From positions 2,356,001 through 2,420,000 of the forward strand of contig NZ_CP011451.1 in the NCBI RefSeq assembly GCF_001007935.1: 64,000 nt of DNA, written 5' to 3'. The notes beneath the pieces were generated by a model that was not told where the DNA came from, searched no databases, and worked only from the letters and a program-made list of their open reading frames with translations. The stretch comes from Nitrosomonas communis. Its GTDB lineage: Bacteria > Pseudomonadota > Gammaproteobacteria > Burkholderiales > Nitrosomonadaceae. Positions 45,931 to 56,023 of the stretch are shown here, piece after piece. Position numbers and translations under genes: made by a program. Each line of letters opens with the position of its first letter. Position 1 is the first letter of the stretch.

Positions 45931-46017
45931 ATGAAAATATTAGGTCTTAATATAAAACGTATTCACGCTTCAAAGAAATCAGACGGAAAACCCTATGGAA
46001 TGTATGAGTTAACGTGA
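45931..46017 (+). pseudogene. Truncated small phage protein (DUF1293-like start)
   Basis: AGGAGAAAG precedes ATG 45931. The product begins MKILGLNIKRIHASKKSDGK and PYGMYE, resembling the start of inovirus single-stranded DNA-binding proteins (DUF1293). After residue 26 the frame enters the TAACGTGAG end of an IS982 relic and stops at 46015-46017. So the gene was cut by that insertion. Confidence 0.45.
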
Positions 46018-46115
46018 GTTCGGCATAAAAATTATCACACCACAGCTGAAAATGAAATATTAAGGGAGGGCTTCTTCTCGTGAAAGGTGTAAGTCACTAG
46101 CCCGGCTATCAAATA
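46010..46115. mobile_element. IS982 relic end
   Basis: It begins TAACGTGAGTTCGGCATAA, the same end as the MITE at 13996 and the relic at 56024. The following GAGGGCTTCTTCTCG and GTGTAAGTCACTAGCCCGGC match, with changes, 56070-56130. No second end is found. Confidence 0.6.
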
Positions 46116-47088
46116 AATACGGGCGTTATTCTCATTATTTTTTGATAGCTTTTACTGCAGATATTCACATGGTAGCAATTCATGGCCAAGGCCGGCTAAC
46201 AGCCATGGTACTAAAAATGTATCAGTTTTTTGGGCGACAGGTTTGGATAAGCCGGCTGGTAATGTATCTTATTGCTTCGGGCGGAGAGTGATTTGAGTGA
46301 TAGTGCGTTTCTGGATGGTTTAGATCAGCCTGGCATGGCCTTGCGTCTCAATTAGCCATTGCCAGGCGCTGGTAAAAGAAACAAACTGGTGGGCACTGAA
46401 TGATGGCATAGAGCTGATCGCTTTTAATTATCAGGCGTAAAGTTGGGAAGAACCAAGCCAGGTGATAGGTATTCGGCAAAAAATAAAAATTTTAATGCCA
46501 GAGATTTCTAAGTCACTGAAGCTGCTTTACTGACATTCATGCCAGCCTGTAATTTGATGAGTTTGTTTCATCAGGCAAGTACTACGAAGTAATAGAGCGT
46601 CAGGCAAATCCGATGTCTAACATACCCTAAAACGCTGCGTTATGTTATGTGCTCTTTGCCAAAACTGGCTATATTAACCTATGAGGGCCGAAAAAGATTA
46701 TTAACCTGGAGTTGCTATGCAATAGCGTGAATAGATCAATGTCTTTGGGATAAGTCCAAAATATTTGATCTTTCCGTTAGATTCAGCCCAATATTCACTC
46801 CTTAACTCCTTAACTCCTTATTCCTTAATCGCTTCTAATGGAAAATCTGAGTTAAGCAAAAAAGTGAAATTAGTCTTTGAATAAAAACTGTTAGGTTATA
46901 TTTATTTCAGCGGAAAAAAGTAATAAGTTATTACATATGGGGTATTTTGAATTAGATTTGTTCAAAAATCCCGATAAATCAGAATTTTTTAAAAAGCCAC
47001 AGTAGTCTATCAGATAAATGATGCTATGAATGAGGATAAAAAAAGAGTAAAAGAGCCATTCTAATTAACAAAAACTAGGAAGCAATTG
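46116..47088. pseudogene. Decayed IS1380-like transposase and gene-free DNA
   Basis: Across about 46270-46730, short pieces in shifting plus-strand frames read WWALNDGIELIAFNYQ, QVIGIRQKIKI, NLMSLFHQAS and KLAILTYEGRKRLL, typical of the C-terminal half of IS1380-family transposases. Stops and indels break every frame. From 46740 to 47088 the DNA is AT-rich upstream sequence of ald, with ACTCCTTA repeated twice near 46803-46820. Confidence 0.5.
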
Positions 47089-48210
47089 ATGATCATTGGA
47101 TTACCTAAGGAAATTAAAGATAAGGAATATCGAGTCGGAATGTCGCCCGGTAACGTACACACGTTAATAGAGCACGGGCATCAGGTTCGGGTACAAGCCG
47201 GAGCAGGGGAGGGGAGTTTCTTTACTGATGGAGATTACCAGTCGGCTGGCGCTGATATTGTTCCTTATGCCGAGGATGTTTGGTGTGCCCAGATGGTGGT
47301 GAAGGTAAAAGAACCAATTCAGCAGGAATATCGCTATCTGCGTCAAGATTTAATTCTTTTTACTTATCTGCATCTGGCTTCGAATAAAGTACTGACTGAT
47401 ACAATGCTGGCTGCAGGAACGACCGGTATTGCTTATGAAACTGTGCAAACTGAATCAGGTGAGTTACCTTTGTTAGCACCCATGAGTGAAGTAGCCGGAA
47501 GAATGGCAATACAAATAGGTGCGACTTACTTGCTTAAAACATTAGGTGGCCGTGGCATCCTGATGGGGGGGGTTCCTGGCGTAGCTCCTGCCAATGTGGC
47601 CATTCTGGGAGCAGGTATTGTAGGTGCTAATGCAGCCAGAGTTGCGGTTGGAATGGGTGCTCAGGTGACTGTACTGGACGTGAATCATTCACGGTTGAAA
47701 TACCTGGATGATATTTTTCATGGGCAATTATTGACGCGTATGAGTGACAGATTCAATATTAAAGAAATCGTTTATCAAGCTGACCTTGTTATTGGTGCAG
47801 TGCTCATTCCAGGTGGACGAGCACCTTGGCTGGTGACAAAAGAGATGTTGTTACATATGCGCCGAGGATCGGTTATTGTTGATGTGGCAGTTGATCAGGG
47901 GGGATGCGTGGAGACCACTCACCCTACTACTCATAGTGATCCGGTTTATGAATTGGATGGTATCTTGCATTATTGCGTTACTAACATGCCAGGGGCTGTT
48001 CCTCGCACGAGTACCTTTGCACTCAATAATCAGACGGCAGCTTATGTAGTGCGCCTGGCAAATGAGGGGCTAGATGCTGTACGTCATAACCGCACTTTGC
48101 TCCACGGGCTCAATCTCTATCGCGGTTTCGTGACTCATCCCGCTGTAGCAGAGGCATTCGGGCTGAAATATACGCCGCCATTGCAAGCAATTAATACGGC
48201 ATCTTTTTGA
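47089..48210 (+). CDS. ald: Alanine dehydrogenase
   Basis: The protein has 373 residues. AGGAAG precedes ATG 47089. The signature MIIGLPKEIKDKEYRVGMSPGNVHTLIEHGHQV, the catalytic lysine and histidine regions (VVKVKEPIQ, TYLHLAS) and the NAD-binding GAGIVGANAARVAVGMGAQVTVLD are present. It converts alanine and pyruvate with release or uptake of ammonium. A G8 tract (47565-47572) encodes Gly-Gly in LMGGVPGV. It is flanked by relic DNA on the left. Confidence 0.95.
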   Translation: MIIGLPKEIKDKEYRVGMSPGNVHTLIEHGHQVRVQAGAGEGSFFTDGDYQSAGADIVPYAEDVWCAQMVVKVKEPIQQEYRYLRQDLILFTYLHLASNKVLTDTMLAAGTTGIAYETVQTESGELPLLAPMSEVAGRMAIQIGATYLLKTLGGRGILMGGVPGVAPANVAILGAGIVGANAARVAVGMGAQVTVLDVNHSRLKYLDDIFHGQLLTRMSDRFNIKEIVYQADLVIGAVLIPGGRAPWLVTKEMLLHMRRGSVIVDVAVDQGGCVETTHPTTHSDPVYELDGILHYCVTNMPGAVPRTSTFALNNQTAAYVVRLANEGLDAVRHNRTLLHGLNLYRGFVTHPAVAEAFGLKYTPPLQAINTASF

Positions 48211-48243
48211 TGAGAATAAGCATTACTTTCTGAGAAGGTACAA

Positions 48244-48272
48244 CTGATAACAATTCTTATTCATAGTATAAT
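48244..48272 (+). promoter_or_regulatory. Iron-transport promoter with probable Fur box
   Basis: CTGATA (48244-48249) and TATAAT (48267-48272) are spaced 17 bp. The segment 48246-48264 (GATAACAATTCTTATTCAT) matches the 19-bp Fur consensus at 12 positions and fills the spacer. Repression by Fur with iron would switch the following transporter off. No binding data. Confidence 0.6.
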
Positions 48273-48335
48273 CGTTGAAAACTTTGTAAGCTATGATTTT
48301 ACTTTCTGACATTCTCATGCTTTATATTTAAATAA

Positions 48336-49352
48336 ATGTGCAAACTATTTTCGATTAAACGTTTTTTGGTCATTACATACTGTTTTGTTTCCCTGCTGGT
48401 AATCAATGTAGCCCAGGCAGAGCAGGTCGTAGTGTATTCAGCAAGAATTGAAGAACTTATCAAACCGATGTTTGATGCTTTTACCAGAGAAACAGGCATT
48501 CAGGTTAAATTTACGACAGACAAGGAAGGCGCTTTATTGGCCAGACTTAAAGCAGAAGGAAAGAGAACTCCGGCCGATGTTCTCATTACTGCAGATGCAG
48601 GGAATTTATGGGAAGCCGCACGGGCGGGACTATTAAAATCTGTTTCTTCTTCTATACTGGAAGCAAATATTCCTGCTCATTTACGAGATCCGCAAGGGCA
48701 TTGGTTTGGTCTTTCGGTGCGGGCTCGCACTATCGTCTACAATACGCAAAAAGTAAAGCCGTCAGAGCTTTCTACCTATGAGGATCTGGCAGATCCGAAA
48801 TGGAAGGGAAGATTATGCTTGCGCACCTCAAAAAAAGTTTATAATCAATCGCTTGTTGCAATGATGATTGCCGAGCATGGGGAAGCTGAAACTGAAAGAA
48901 TTGTGAAAGGTTGGGTCGATAACCTTGCAACTGAGCCTTTGTCTGATGATACGAGAACGCTCGAATTTGTAGCAGCAGGACGATGCGATGTGGCTCTGGT
49001 TAATACTTATTATTATGGCAGATTGATGGAAAGCAATTCTAATTTACCTTTAGCTATTTTCTGGCCCAATCAAAAAAATAGTGGTGTGCATGTCAATATT
49101 TCAGGAGCTGGCGTTACTCAATTCAGCAAGAATGAGCATGCAGCCATCAAATTGCTGGAATTTTTATCTTCAGAGAAAGCGCAAAATTTATTTGCTGACG
49201 TCAATATGGAATATCCTGTTAATCCTAAGGTTAAGCCCAGTAAAATAGTTGCAGCCTGGGGAGAGTTTAAACAAAACCCAATGAACTTAGCCAAAGCAGG
49301 GGAGTTGCAAACAGCAGCAATAAAATTAATGGATCGTGCGGGTTATCGATAA
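48336..49352 (+). CDS. Ferric iron ABC transporter, periplasmic binding protein
   Basis: The protein has 338 residues. A signal peptide (FLVITYCFVSLLVINVAQAEQ, cut near residue 29) is followed by the FutA/FbpA-type fold: VVYSARIEELIKPMFDAFTRETGIQVKFT, ADVLITADAGNLWEAARAGLL, VNTYYYGRL (tyrosines that bind iron) and VNISGAGVTQFSKN. It delivers ferric ions to the permease encoded next, 14 bases downstream. Confidence 0.92.
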   Translation: MCKLFSIKRFLVITYCFVSLLVINVAQAEQVVVYSARIEELIKPMFDAFTRETGIQVKFTTDKEGALLARLKAEGKRTPADVLITADAGNLWEAARAGLLKSVSSSILEANIPAHLRDPQGHWFGLSVRARTIVYNTQKVKPSELSTYEDLADPKWKGRLCLRTSKKVYNQSLVAMMIAEHGEAETERIVKGWVDNLATEPLSDDTRTLEFVAAGRCDVALVNTYYYGRLMESNSNLPLAIFWPNQKNSGVHVNISGAGVTQFSKNEHAAIKLLEFLSSEKAQNLFADVNMEYPVNPKVKPSKIVAAWGEFKQNPMNLAKAGELQTAAIKLMDRAGYR

Positions 49353-49366
49353 TCTAGTAGGTACAT

Positions 49367-51037
49367 GTGAATAGTGAAAAATATGCTGTAGTAGAAAATA
49401 AGAATCCAGAAATTAGCCGCCCCTTGTTAAACCACAAAGCAAGTTTCTGGCGGCTAATTCCGTTTCTCGTTGCAGCACTGATACTTATTCCTGTCGTTGT
49501 TGTTTTCTCTTCATTTCTCATGCCAACGGACGATGTCTGGAAGCATCTTGTTGATACTGCACTTTTTACCTTATTAATCAACACATTTTGGCTCTCAGTG
49601 GGAGTTGTGGTTGGGACGTCATTGTTGGGTGTCAGCCTTGCGTGGCTTACCGCAATTTATCAGTTTCCGGGCAGCAGGTTCTTTTCCTGGGCTTTGTTGC
49701 TGCCACTAGCCATTCCAGCCTATGTGACTGCATTTATTGTACACGGTTTGTTTGATTATACTGGTCCTATTCAGACAACTTTACGCACTTGGCTGGGATC
49801 AGAGTTACCCTGGTTTCCTGATTTATACGGAAGAGGGGGAGTAACAGTTGTTATGATTCTGGCTTTCTATCCCTATGTCTATTTAATGGCACGCAATGCC
49901 TTTCTAACGCAAGGAAAGCGTTTGCTAGAAGTGGCTCAGTCGCTGGGCCTTAACCGTAAACAAGGATTCTTCAAAGTAGCGCTGCCGATGGCTCGCCCAT
50001 GGATTGCAGGCGGTATCATGCTGACGCTCATGGAAACGCTTGCAGATTTCGGGACCGTTTCTGTATTTAATTACGATACATTTACCACGGCGATCTATAA
50101 AGCATGGTTTGGCATGTTTTCCTTACCTGCGGCTTCTCAGCTTGCATCATTACTGATCACCCTGGTTTTTGTACTCATTATTATTGAACAACAATTTCGA
50201 GCGCGAATGCGTTTCGCTGAAACAAAGAGAAGTTCACACGCTGATCGTATCGTACTTTCAGGTTGGAAAGCGTGTACAGCTATATGCTTTGCTGCAAGTG
50301 TTTTATTTTTTGCATTTGTGCTGCCCATCATGCAATTGAGTGGCTGGGCTGCTCATTCTTTAATGCAGAGCTTTGATCAACGTTATCTGGAATTTCTCTT
50401 GCATTCACTTCTGTTATCAGCCATGGCCACACTGATTACCTGTTTTGTTGCCATATTATTAGTTTATGCAGTTCGCCTTTATTCTAATACGTTCACTCGA
50501 ATCGCAGTCCGTATTGCAACGATAGGTTATGCTCTGCCAGGTGCCGTATTAGCAGTAGGTATTTTTATTCCCCTTGCCTGGTTAGATGATCAGTTAAATG
50601 AATGGCTATTAACTCTGTTTCAAATTGAAGCTGGTTTATTGATTCAAGGCACAGTCGGTGTCATGCTGATAGCTTACATGACACGCTTTCTTGCTGTTGC
50701 TCACTATCCTATAGACAGTGCTATGCAACGTATTACGCGCAGTATAGATGAGGCAGCGATGGGTTTTGGTTTAACCGGTTGGGCTGTGCTTCGAAGTGTT
50801 CATTTACCCATGTTGAAAACCGGAATATTCACCGCTGCTGCGTTGGTGTTCGTAGATGTCATGAAAGAAATGCCCATTACTTTGATGACTCGTCCCTTTG
50901 GCTGGGATACATTGGCTGTACGTATTTTTTCATTGACTTCAGAGGGTGAATGGCAGCAGGCTGCATTACCTGCTGTGACGTTAGTTTTGGCGGGATTGGT
51001 GCCTATTATTTTACTGATGCGACAAACAGACAAGTAG
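49367..51037 (+). CDS. Ferric iron ABC transporter permease
   Basis: The protein has 556 residues with about twelve membrane helices in two homologous halves, as in FbpB-type permeases. Each half has an EAA-type loop (EVAQSLGLNRKQGFFKVALPMARP and EAAMGFGLTGWAVLRSVHLPMLK). It starts at GTG 49367. The gene lies between the binding protein and the ATPase, with only three bases to the latter, so the three form one operon. Confidence 0.93.
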   Translation: MNSEKYAVVENKNPEISRPLLNHKASFWRLIPFLVAALILIPVVVVFSSFLMPTDDVWKHLVDTALFTLLINTFWLSVGVVVGTSLLGVSLAWLTAIYQFPGSRFFSWALLLPLAIPAYVTAFIVHGLFDYTGPIQTTLRTWLGSELPWFPDLYGRGGVTVVMILAFYPYVYLMARNAFLTQGKRLLEVAQSLGLNRKQGFFKVALPMARPWIAGGIMLTLMETLADFGTVSVFNYDTFTTAIYKAWFGMFSLPAASQLASLLITLVFVLIIIEQQFRARMRFAETKRSSHADRIVLSGWKACTAICFAASVLFFAFVLPIMQLSGWAAHSLMQSFDQRYLEFLLHSLLLSAMATLITCFVAILLVYAVRLYSNTFTRIAVRIATIGYALPGAVLAVGIFIPLAWLDDQLNEWLLTLFQIEAGLLIQGTVGVMLIAYMTRFLAVAHYPIDSAMQRITRSIDEAAMGFGLTGWAVLRSVHLPMLKTGIFTAAALVFVDVMKEMPITLMTRPFGWDTLAVRIFSLTSEGEWQQAALPAVTLVLAGLVPIILLMRQTDK

Positions 51038-51040
51038 CTT

Positions 51041-52147
51041 GTGGATACCTTACTGAAATTAGATCAAATTCAACATGCTTATGGTAAGCAGACAACCATT
51101 AGTCATTTATCGTTTGATTTAAGAAAAGGAGAGATCGGGTGCTTGTTAGGACCCAGCGGTTGTGGGAAAACCACTGCATTACGCTGTATTGCAGGCTTTG
51201 AACCATTAATGGGAGGTGAAATATTACTTAACGGCATGGTGGTGAGTCGTGCTAACTTTAGTCTTCCACCCGAGCAAAGACATGTTGGTATGGTATTTCA
51301 GGATTATGCCTTGTTTCCTCATCTGACAGTAGCAGCAAATGTAGGGTTTGGATTGCACCGCAGTCATCCGACTGAGCGTATGCAACGTGTAGCTGAGATG
51401 CTACAAATTGTCGGTCTTGCAGAAGAGGCTAACAAGTATCCTCATGAGCTTTCCGGCGGGCAGCAACAACGTGTCGCCTTAGCCCGAGCACTGGCGCCTC
51501 ATCCTGATTTATTACTACTAGATGAACCTTTTTCTAATCTGGATGTCACCTTGCGGGAGCGTTTAAGTTTAGAAATACGCGATATTCTAAAAAGTCTGCA
51601 TATTACTGCCATTCTGGTAACGCATAATCAAGACGAAGCTTTCTCTGTGGCAGATGTAATTGGCGTTATGCATCAAGGCAAAATTATGCAATGGGATACA
51701 GCCTATAATTTATATCATCGTCCTGCCAATCGTTTTGTCGCCAATTTTATCGGGCAAGGTATTTTTCTCCCCGGGAAAGTGCTTTCCCTTGAAAAGATTG
51801 AAATAGAACTAGGTATTTTAACGGAAGAAATTTATCATCAGTACCAATTAGATGACGCGATTTATCATGCCGGAAGTGAAGTAGAGGTATTAATTCGACC
51901 AGACGATATTGTGTACGATCAACAAAGTACTTTACAAGCCATGGTCACCCATAAAGCATTTCGAGGTGCCGAGATTCTTTATACGTTAAAATTAGCCAGT
52001 GGCAAGACTCTATTATCGCTCATTTCGAGTCATCATAATCATGCGATTGGTGAGAAAATCGGTATCAGGTTAGAAGCTGATCATCTCGTAGTTTTTAAAA
52101 AAGAAAATTATACAGATGTTCAAGAATCGCGAACATTCCATCCCTAA
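51041..52147 (+). CDS. Ferric iron ABC transporter ATPase
   Basis: The protein has 368 residues. Walker A GPSGCGKTT (about 38-46), signature LSGGQQQRVALARALA (about 138-153), Walker B LLLLDEPFSNLD and the H-loop LVTHNQDEA are complete. A C-terminal TOBE-like regulatory region (about 240-350) is typical of FbpC. It starts at GTG 51041, three bases after the permease stop. It powers ferric iron import. Confidence 0.95.
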   Translation: MDTLLKLDQIQHAYGKQTTISHLSFDLRKGEIGCLLGPSGCGKTTALRCIAGFEPLMGGEILLNGMVVSRANFSLPPEQRHVGMVFQDYALFPHLTVAANVGFGLHRSHPTERMQRVAEMLQIVGLAEEANKYPHELSGGQQQRVALARALAPHPDLLLLDEPFSNLDVTLRERLSLEIRDILKSLHITAILVTHNQDEAFSVADVIGVMHQGKIMQWDTAYNLYHRPANRFVANFIGQGIFLPGKVLSLEKIEIELGILTEEIYHQYQLDDAIYHAGSEVEVLIRPDDIVYDQQSTLQAMVTHKAFRGAEILYTLKLASGKTLLSLISSHHNHAIGEKIGIRLEADHLVVFKKENYTDVQESRTFHP

Positions 52148-52303
52148 TGGGGATAGATTACGGTTAAAGCTTGCAGGTGGCAATAAAATACATTGATTAG
52201 CCGAGAATTAAATTAACTTCTGAAAATTATTTCGGCAGCTGAAGATACTAGCCTGGCGCACAAACCATCTTGAAATTACACTATTCATAGCTAAGTGACT
52301 AGT

Positions 52304-53320
52304 TTATCGCAGACTTGAATTTCGTGCGGCACGGATTGCTTCGGCAAGCTGCAGCACTGACATTGCGTAAAAAGTACTGCGATTATATCGTGTAATAACA
52401 TAGAAATTCTGAAAACCAAGCCAATATTGAAGCGTATCATCATCTTTTAATTCAATAAGTGCTGCTAATCTTTCATCGCTTGTTTTTTCCAGCGGGATAA
52501 TATTGGCTGCACGAAGTTTTTTTACTGGATGAATAGGCTCAATGCCTGCAAGCAAAATTTCTTGATAATGATTACTGCCAATAGGTATGTGTGCGCGTGC
52601 GATGGTGGGTCCTCCTGCTTCCCACCCGTATTCCTTGAGATAATTGGCGACACTGCCAATTGCATCAGTTGCATTGCTTGCTAAATCAGTTTTTCCATCA
52701 CCATCAAAATCTATGGCATAACGCCTATAACTTCCCGGCATAAATTGTGGAAAACCAATGGCTCCTGCGTAAGAACCTCTGATACTGAATAAATCGAAAT
52801 TTTGCTCCTGTGCCAGTAACAGGTATTGTTCCAACTCATTTTTAAAAAAATCAGCGCGTCTTGGAAAATCAAATGCTAAAGTGGTCAATGTGTCTATAAC
52901 GCGATGTTTACCTGTCGTTGTACCATAGGCAGTTTCAACGCCAATGATGGCAACAATAATTTCTGCAGGAACGCCAAATACTTGACTTGCTTGCTCCAGT
53001 TTCTGTGCATGTTCATTCCAGAAATTGACGCCGCTTTTTATGCGCTGTGGATTGATAAAACGGGCGCGATATTTATTCCAAGGTATGGAGGAAGCGGGTA
53101 CTGAAATCAAATCAATGATAGTTGGCTGGAATTGCACCCTATTAAATATATCTTCAAGTTTGGATTGATTGAATCCATGTTGTGCAACCATTTCATCAAT
53201 AAACTGTCTTATTTCCTGACGTAAAGGAGATGCAATAAGCGCCATACTCCAGAAAATCAAGAACAAATAAATAAGCATGCTCAATATTTGACGGATATAA
53301 TTACGCTTGATTAAATGCAT
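52304..53320 (-). CDS. mltB: Membrane-bound lytic murein transglycosylase B
   Basis: The protein has 338 residues. A signal or anchor segment (ILSMLIYLFLIFWSMALIAS) is followed by the SLT_2 catalytic domain. Glu 129 is in IIGVETAYG; FPRRADFFKNELEQYL, GSYAGAIGFPQFMPGSYRRYAIDFDGDG and WLGFQNFYVITRYN are family hallmarks. No lipobox cysteine is seen. It cuts peptidoglycan with formation of anhydromuramic ends. The 156 bp before it, from the iron operon, hold no gene. Confidence 0.93.
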   Translation of the reverse strand: MHLIKRNYIRQILSMLIYLFLIFWSMALIASPLRQEIRQFIDEMVAQHGFNQSKLEDIFNRVQFQPTIIDLISVPASSIPWNKYRARFINPQRIKSGVNFWNEHAQKLEQASQVFGVPAEIIVAIIGVETAYGTTTGKHRVIDTLTTLAFDFPRRADFFKNELEQYLLLAQEQNFDLFSIRGSYAGAIGFPQFMPGSYRRYAIDFDGDGKTDLASNATDAIGSVANYLKEYGWEAGGPTIARAHIPIGSNHYQEILLAGIEPIHPVKKLRAANIIPLEKTSDERLAALIELKDDDTLQYWLGFQNFYVITRYNRSTFYAMSVLQLAEAIRAARNSSLR

Positions 53321-53582
53321 GATTATTCGCCTCTTGTTGGAATAATTAAATAGATAAGTAGATTCTGCTTCATCTTTTTGTATGTAAAATAAACTTCATT
53401 AATAAAACTGGGGCTAACCGCCAGTTTATGATTTAATGTCAGCTTCTTAAGTATTGTTAGTCTTACGTAGGCTTTATAGAAGTTTAATTGTAATGTATGA
53501 CAACACTTCCCATTTGCCGGAATTTTCTATAGTATAACAATCACAAGCTTGCGCACTTCTATTTCAGCTTTGATTCGATTGG

Positions 53583-53623
53583 CTGTCATGCATGACAGAT
53601 CTATTCATTAGTGCATTGCACTA
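53583..53623. promoter_or_regulatory. Two dyads upstream of trxA
   Basis: CTGTCATGCATGACAG (53583-53598) is a perfect 16-bp palindrome. TAGTGCATTGCACTA (53609-53623) is a second dyad with an odd centre. Both lie within 85 bp of the trxA start, where a regulator would act. The rest of the mltB-trxA gap (53321-53666) is AT-rich, with nothing else seen. Confidence 0.45.
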
Positions 53624-53666
53624 TTGATCAATATTAACTTGAAAATAAAATTTGAATGAGGATTTC

Positions 53667-53993
53667 ATGAGCCAACATGTTCATTATATTACAGATGCCA
53701 CTTTTGAAGCGGAAGTACTACAATCAACCACACCAGTATTGGTTGATTATTGGGCAGAATGGTGTGGACCATGCAAAATGATTGCCCCAATTCTTGATGA
53801 AGTTGCGAATGAGTATAGTGGTAGACTTAAAGTTGCAAAACTTAATATTGATGAAAATCAAGCGACTCCTCCAAAATATGGAATTCGTGGCATCCCTACC
53901 CTTATGTTATTCAAAAATGGTAATATTGAAGCAACCAAGGTGGGTGCTCTTTCAAAGTCTCAATTGACAGCATTCATTGACAGTCATCTATAA
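53667..53993 (+). CDS. trxA: Thioredoxin
   Basis: The protein has 108 residues. TGAGGA precedes ATG 53667, so this start is preferred to the upstream in-frame ATG. The redox motif WCGPC is at residues 32-36, and the conserved cis-proline lies in RGIPTLMLF. It reduces disulfides in the cytoplasm. rho follows 146 bp downstream, the order seen in many betaproteobacteria. Confidence 0.96.
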   Translation: MSQHVHYITDATFEAEVLQSTTPVLVDYWAEWCGPCKMIAPILDEVANEYSGRLKVAKLNIDENQATPPKYGIRGIPTLMLFKNGNIEATKVGALSKSQLTAFIDSHL

Positions 53994-54139
53994 AATCTTA
54001 GACTTACCTAATAAAAGCGCTCTATAAGCTTTAGCTGAAAGAGTATTGCTCCAAACTTGACTTTTCCTATTGGCGTTACTCCTCTTCCTGATTATTTTAG
54101 CTTCATTTTCTATCCCAATCATTTTTTACGAGTTTCTTC

Positions 54140-55399
54140 ATGCGTTTATCTGATCTTAAAAGTCTTCATGTTTCCGAATTGATAAAAATGGCTGTTGCCA
54201 ATGAAATTGAGGGAGCCAATCGTTTGCGAAAACAGGATCTGATTTTTGCGTTACTAAAAAATCAGGCACGTAAAAATGAAAGTATCTTTGGAGAAGGAAC
54301 ACTGGAAATTTTGCAGGACGGTTTTGGGTTTTTACGCTCACCTGACACTTCTTATCTGGCAGGACCGGATGATATTTATATCTCACCTAGTCAAATTAGG
54401 CGCTTTAATTTGCATACCGGTGATTCAGTCGATGGGGAGATTCGTCCCCCGAAGGATGGAGAGCGGTATTTTGCCTTAGTCAAAGTTGACAAGGTCAATA
54501 ATGAGCCGCCAGAAAATTCCAAACGAAAAATTCTGTTTGAAAATTTGACACCATTGTTTCCTACTGAACGTTTGGTATTAGAACGTGATATTAAATCTGA
54601 GGAAAACATTACAGGCCGGATTATTGATCTGATTGCTCCCATAGGGAAGGGGCAGCGGGGCTTATTAGTTGCAAGCCCAAAATCCGGAAAAACAGTCATG
54701 TTGCAGCATATTGCGCATTCAATAGCAGCTAATCATCCTGATGTCATCTTAATGGTGTTATTAATTGATGAGCGACCTGAAGAGGTGACAGAAATGATTC
54801 GCTCAGTCAGAGGCGAAGTGATTTCGTCTACTTTTGATGAATCTGCCATGCGACATGTTCAAGTAGCCGATATGGTCATAGAGAAAGCTAAACGCCTCGT
54901 GGAGCATAAAAAAGATGTGGTGATATTACTTGATTCTATCACTCGTTTAGCTCGTGCGTATAATACGGTTGCACCTGCTTCCGGCAAAGTATTAACAGGG
55001 GGGGTGGATGCCAATGCGTTGCAGCGCCCAAAACGCTTCTTTGGTGCTGCACGGAATATAGAAGAAGGAGGTTCTCTTACCATTATTGCTACCGCTCTCG
55101 TAGATACCGGCTCACGTATGGATGATGTCATTTACGAAGAGTTTAAAGGTACTGGCAACATGGAAATTCATCTTGATCGGCGTATGGCAGAGAAACGTAT
55201 TTATCCTGCCATTAATGTTAACCGTTCGGGTACTCGCCGAGAAGAGCTGTTGCTTCCGCAGGATATCTTACAGAAGATATGGATATTGCGAAAACTACTT
55301 TATCCAATGGATGAGATGGACGCAATGTCATTTCTACTTGACAAGATTAAAGCTACAAAAGGTAATGCTGATTTTTTTGATTCAATGCGGCGTGTATAA
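54140..55399 (+). CDS. rho: Transcription termination factor Rho
   Basis: The protein has 419 residues. Rho_N (about 1-45), the RNA-binding cold-shock-like domain (about 50-125, [23 protein letters not shown]) and the RecA-type ATPase are present. Walker A here reads SPKSGKT; Walker B is [40 protein letters not shown] is the R-loop region. It is a hexameric RNA translocase. A G7 tract (54998-55004) encodes Gly-Gly in [10 protein letters not shown]. Confidence 0.97.
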   Translation: MRLSDLKSLHVSELIKMAVANEIEGANRLRKQDLIFALLKNQARKNESIFGEGTLEILQDGFGFLRSPDTSYLAGPDDIYISPSQIRRFNLHTGDSVDGEIRPPKDGERYFALVKVDKVNNEPPENSKRKILFENLTPLFPTERLVLERDIKSEENITGRIIDLIAPIGKGQRGLLVASPKSGKTVMLQHIAHSIAANHPDVILMVLLIDERPEEVTEMIRSVRGEVISSTFDESAMRHVQVADMVIEKAKRLVEHKKDVVILLDSITRLARAYNTVAPASGKVLTGGVDANALQRPKRFFGAARNIEEGGSLTIIATALVDTGSRMDDVIYEEFKGTGNMEIHLDRRMAEKRIYPAINVNRSGTRREELLLPQDILQKIWILRKLLYPMDEMDAMSFLLDKIKATKGNADFFDSMRRV

Positions 55400-55564
55400 A
55401 TTATTTTTGTTACTACATCTTTAAGTTTGTTTTACGATGGCATTGATATTGAAAGAAACATGAGCCTTCCAAAGTTGCGCCCAGCCCTTTAATAAAGGAT
55501 AATACCCCGTTTTTTTAATTTATAATCCAGAGATTTGGTCTGAGAATTAAGGACGAAAGAAAAT

Positions 55565-55777
55565 ATGAGAGCAGAAATCCATCCAAATTATCAAGAAATA
55601 ACAATAACATGCAGTTGTGGTAATGTCTTTAAGACATGTTCTACTTTAAATAAGCCTTTGCATGTAGAGGTTTGTTCGGCTTGTCATCCTTTTTATACCG
55701 GAAAACAGAAGATTGTAGATACTGCCGGAAGAGTTGAGAAATTTAATCGCAAGTATGGAAAACCAGTACAAAAATAA
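55565..55777 (+). CDS. rpmE: 50S ribosomal protein L31
   Basis: The protein has 70 residues. The four zinc cysteines C16, C18, C37 and C40 are present (TCSCGN and [14 protein letters not shown]), so this is the zinc-binding C+ form. GGACGAAAG precedes the start. TATAAT-like text at 55521 may be its promoter. It follows rho by 165 bp. Confidence 0.96.
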   Translation: MRAEIHPNYQEITITCSCGNVFKTCSTLNKPLHVEVCSACHPFYTGKQKIVDTAGRVEKFNRKYGKPVQK

Positions 55778-56023
55778 ATATTAAACCGTTATATTGTGAT
55801 TGGGTAATTTATTCTTTTCTTAAATTTTTCCAAAATTTAACGTTTATTTCTGTCAACAGCGCCGATTGAAAAAGCACATACAATACTTATTAATATAGCG
55901 TTGAATGTGCTTATCAAAACAAGCTCATTCGCGCTGAAAATTCTGTAATTGAATACAACAATAATCGTTCATGTGTTCTAATATACAGAGCAACTGTCCA
56001 ATTAAGCAAAATCAAGACTAGGT
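55778..56023. other. Intergenic DNA after rpmE
   Basis: About 245 bp, AT-rich, with no gene and no clear terminator hairpin. Confidence 0.4.
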
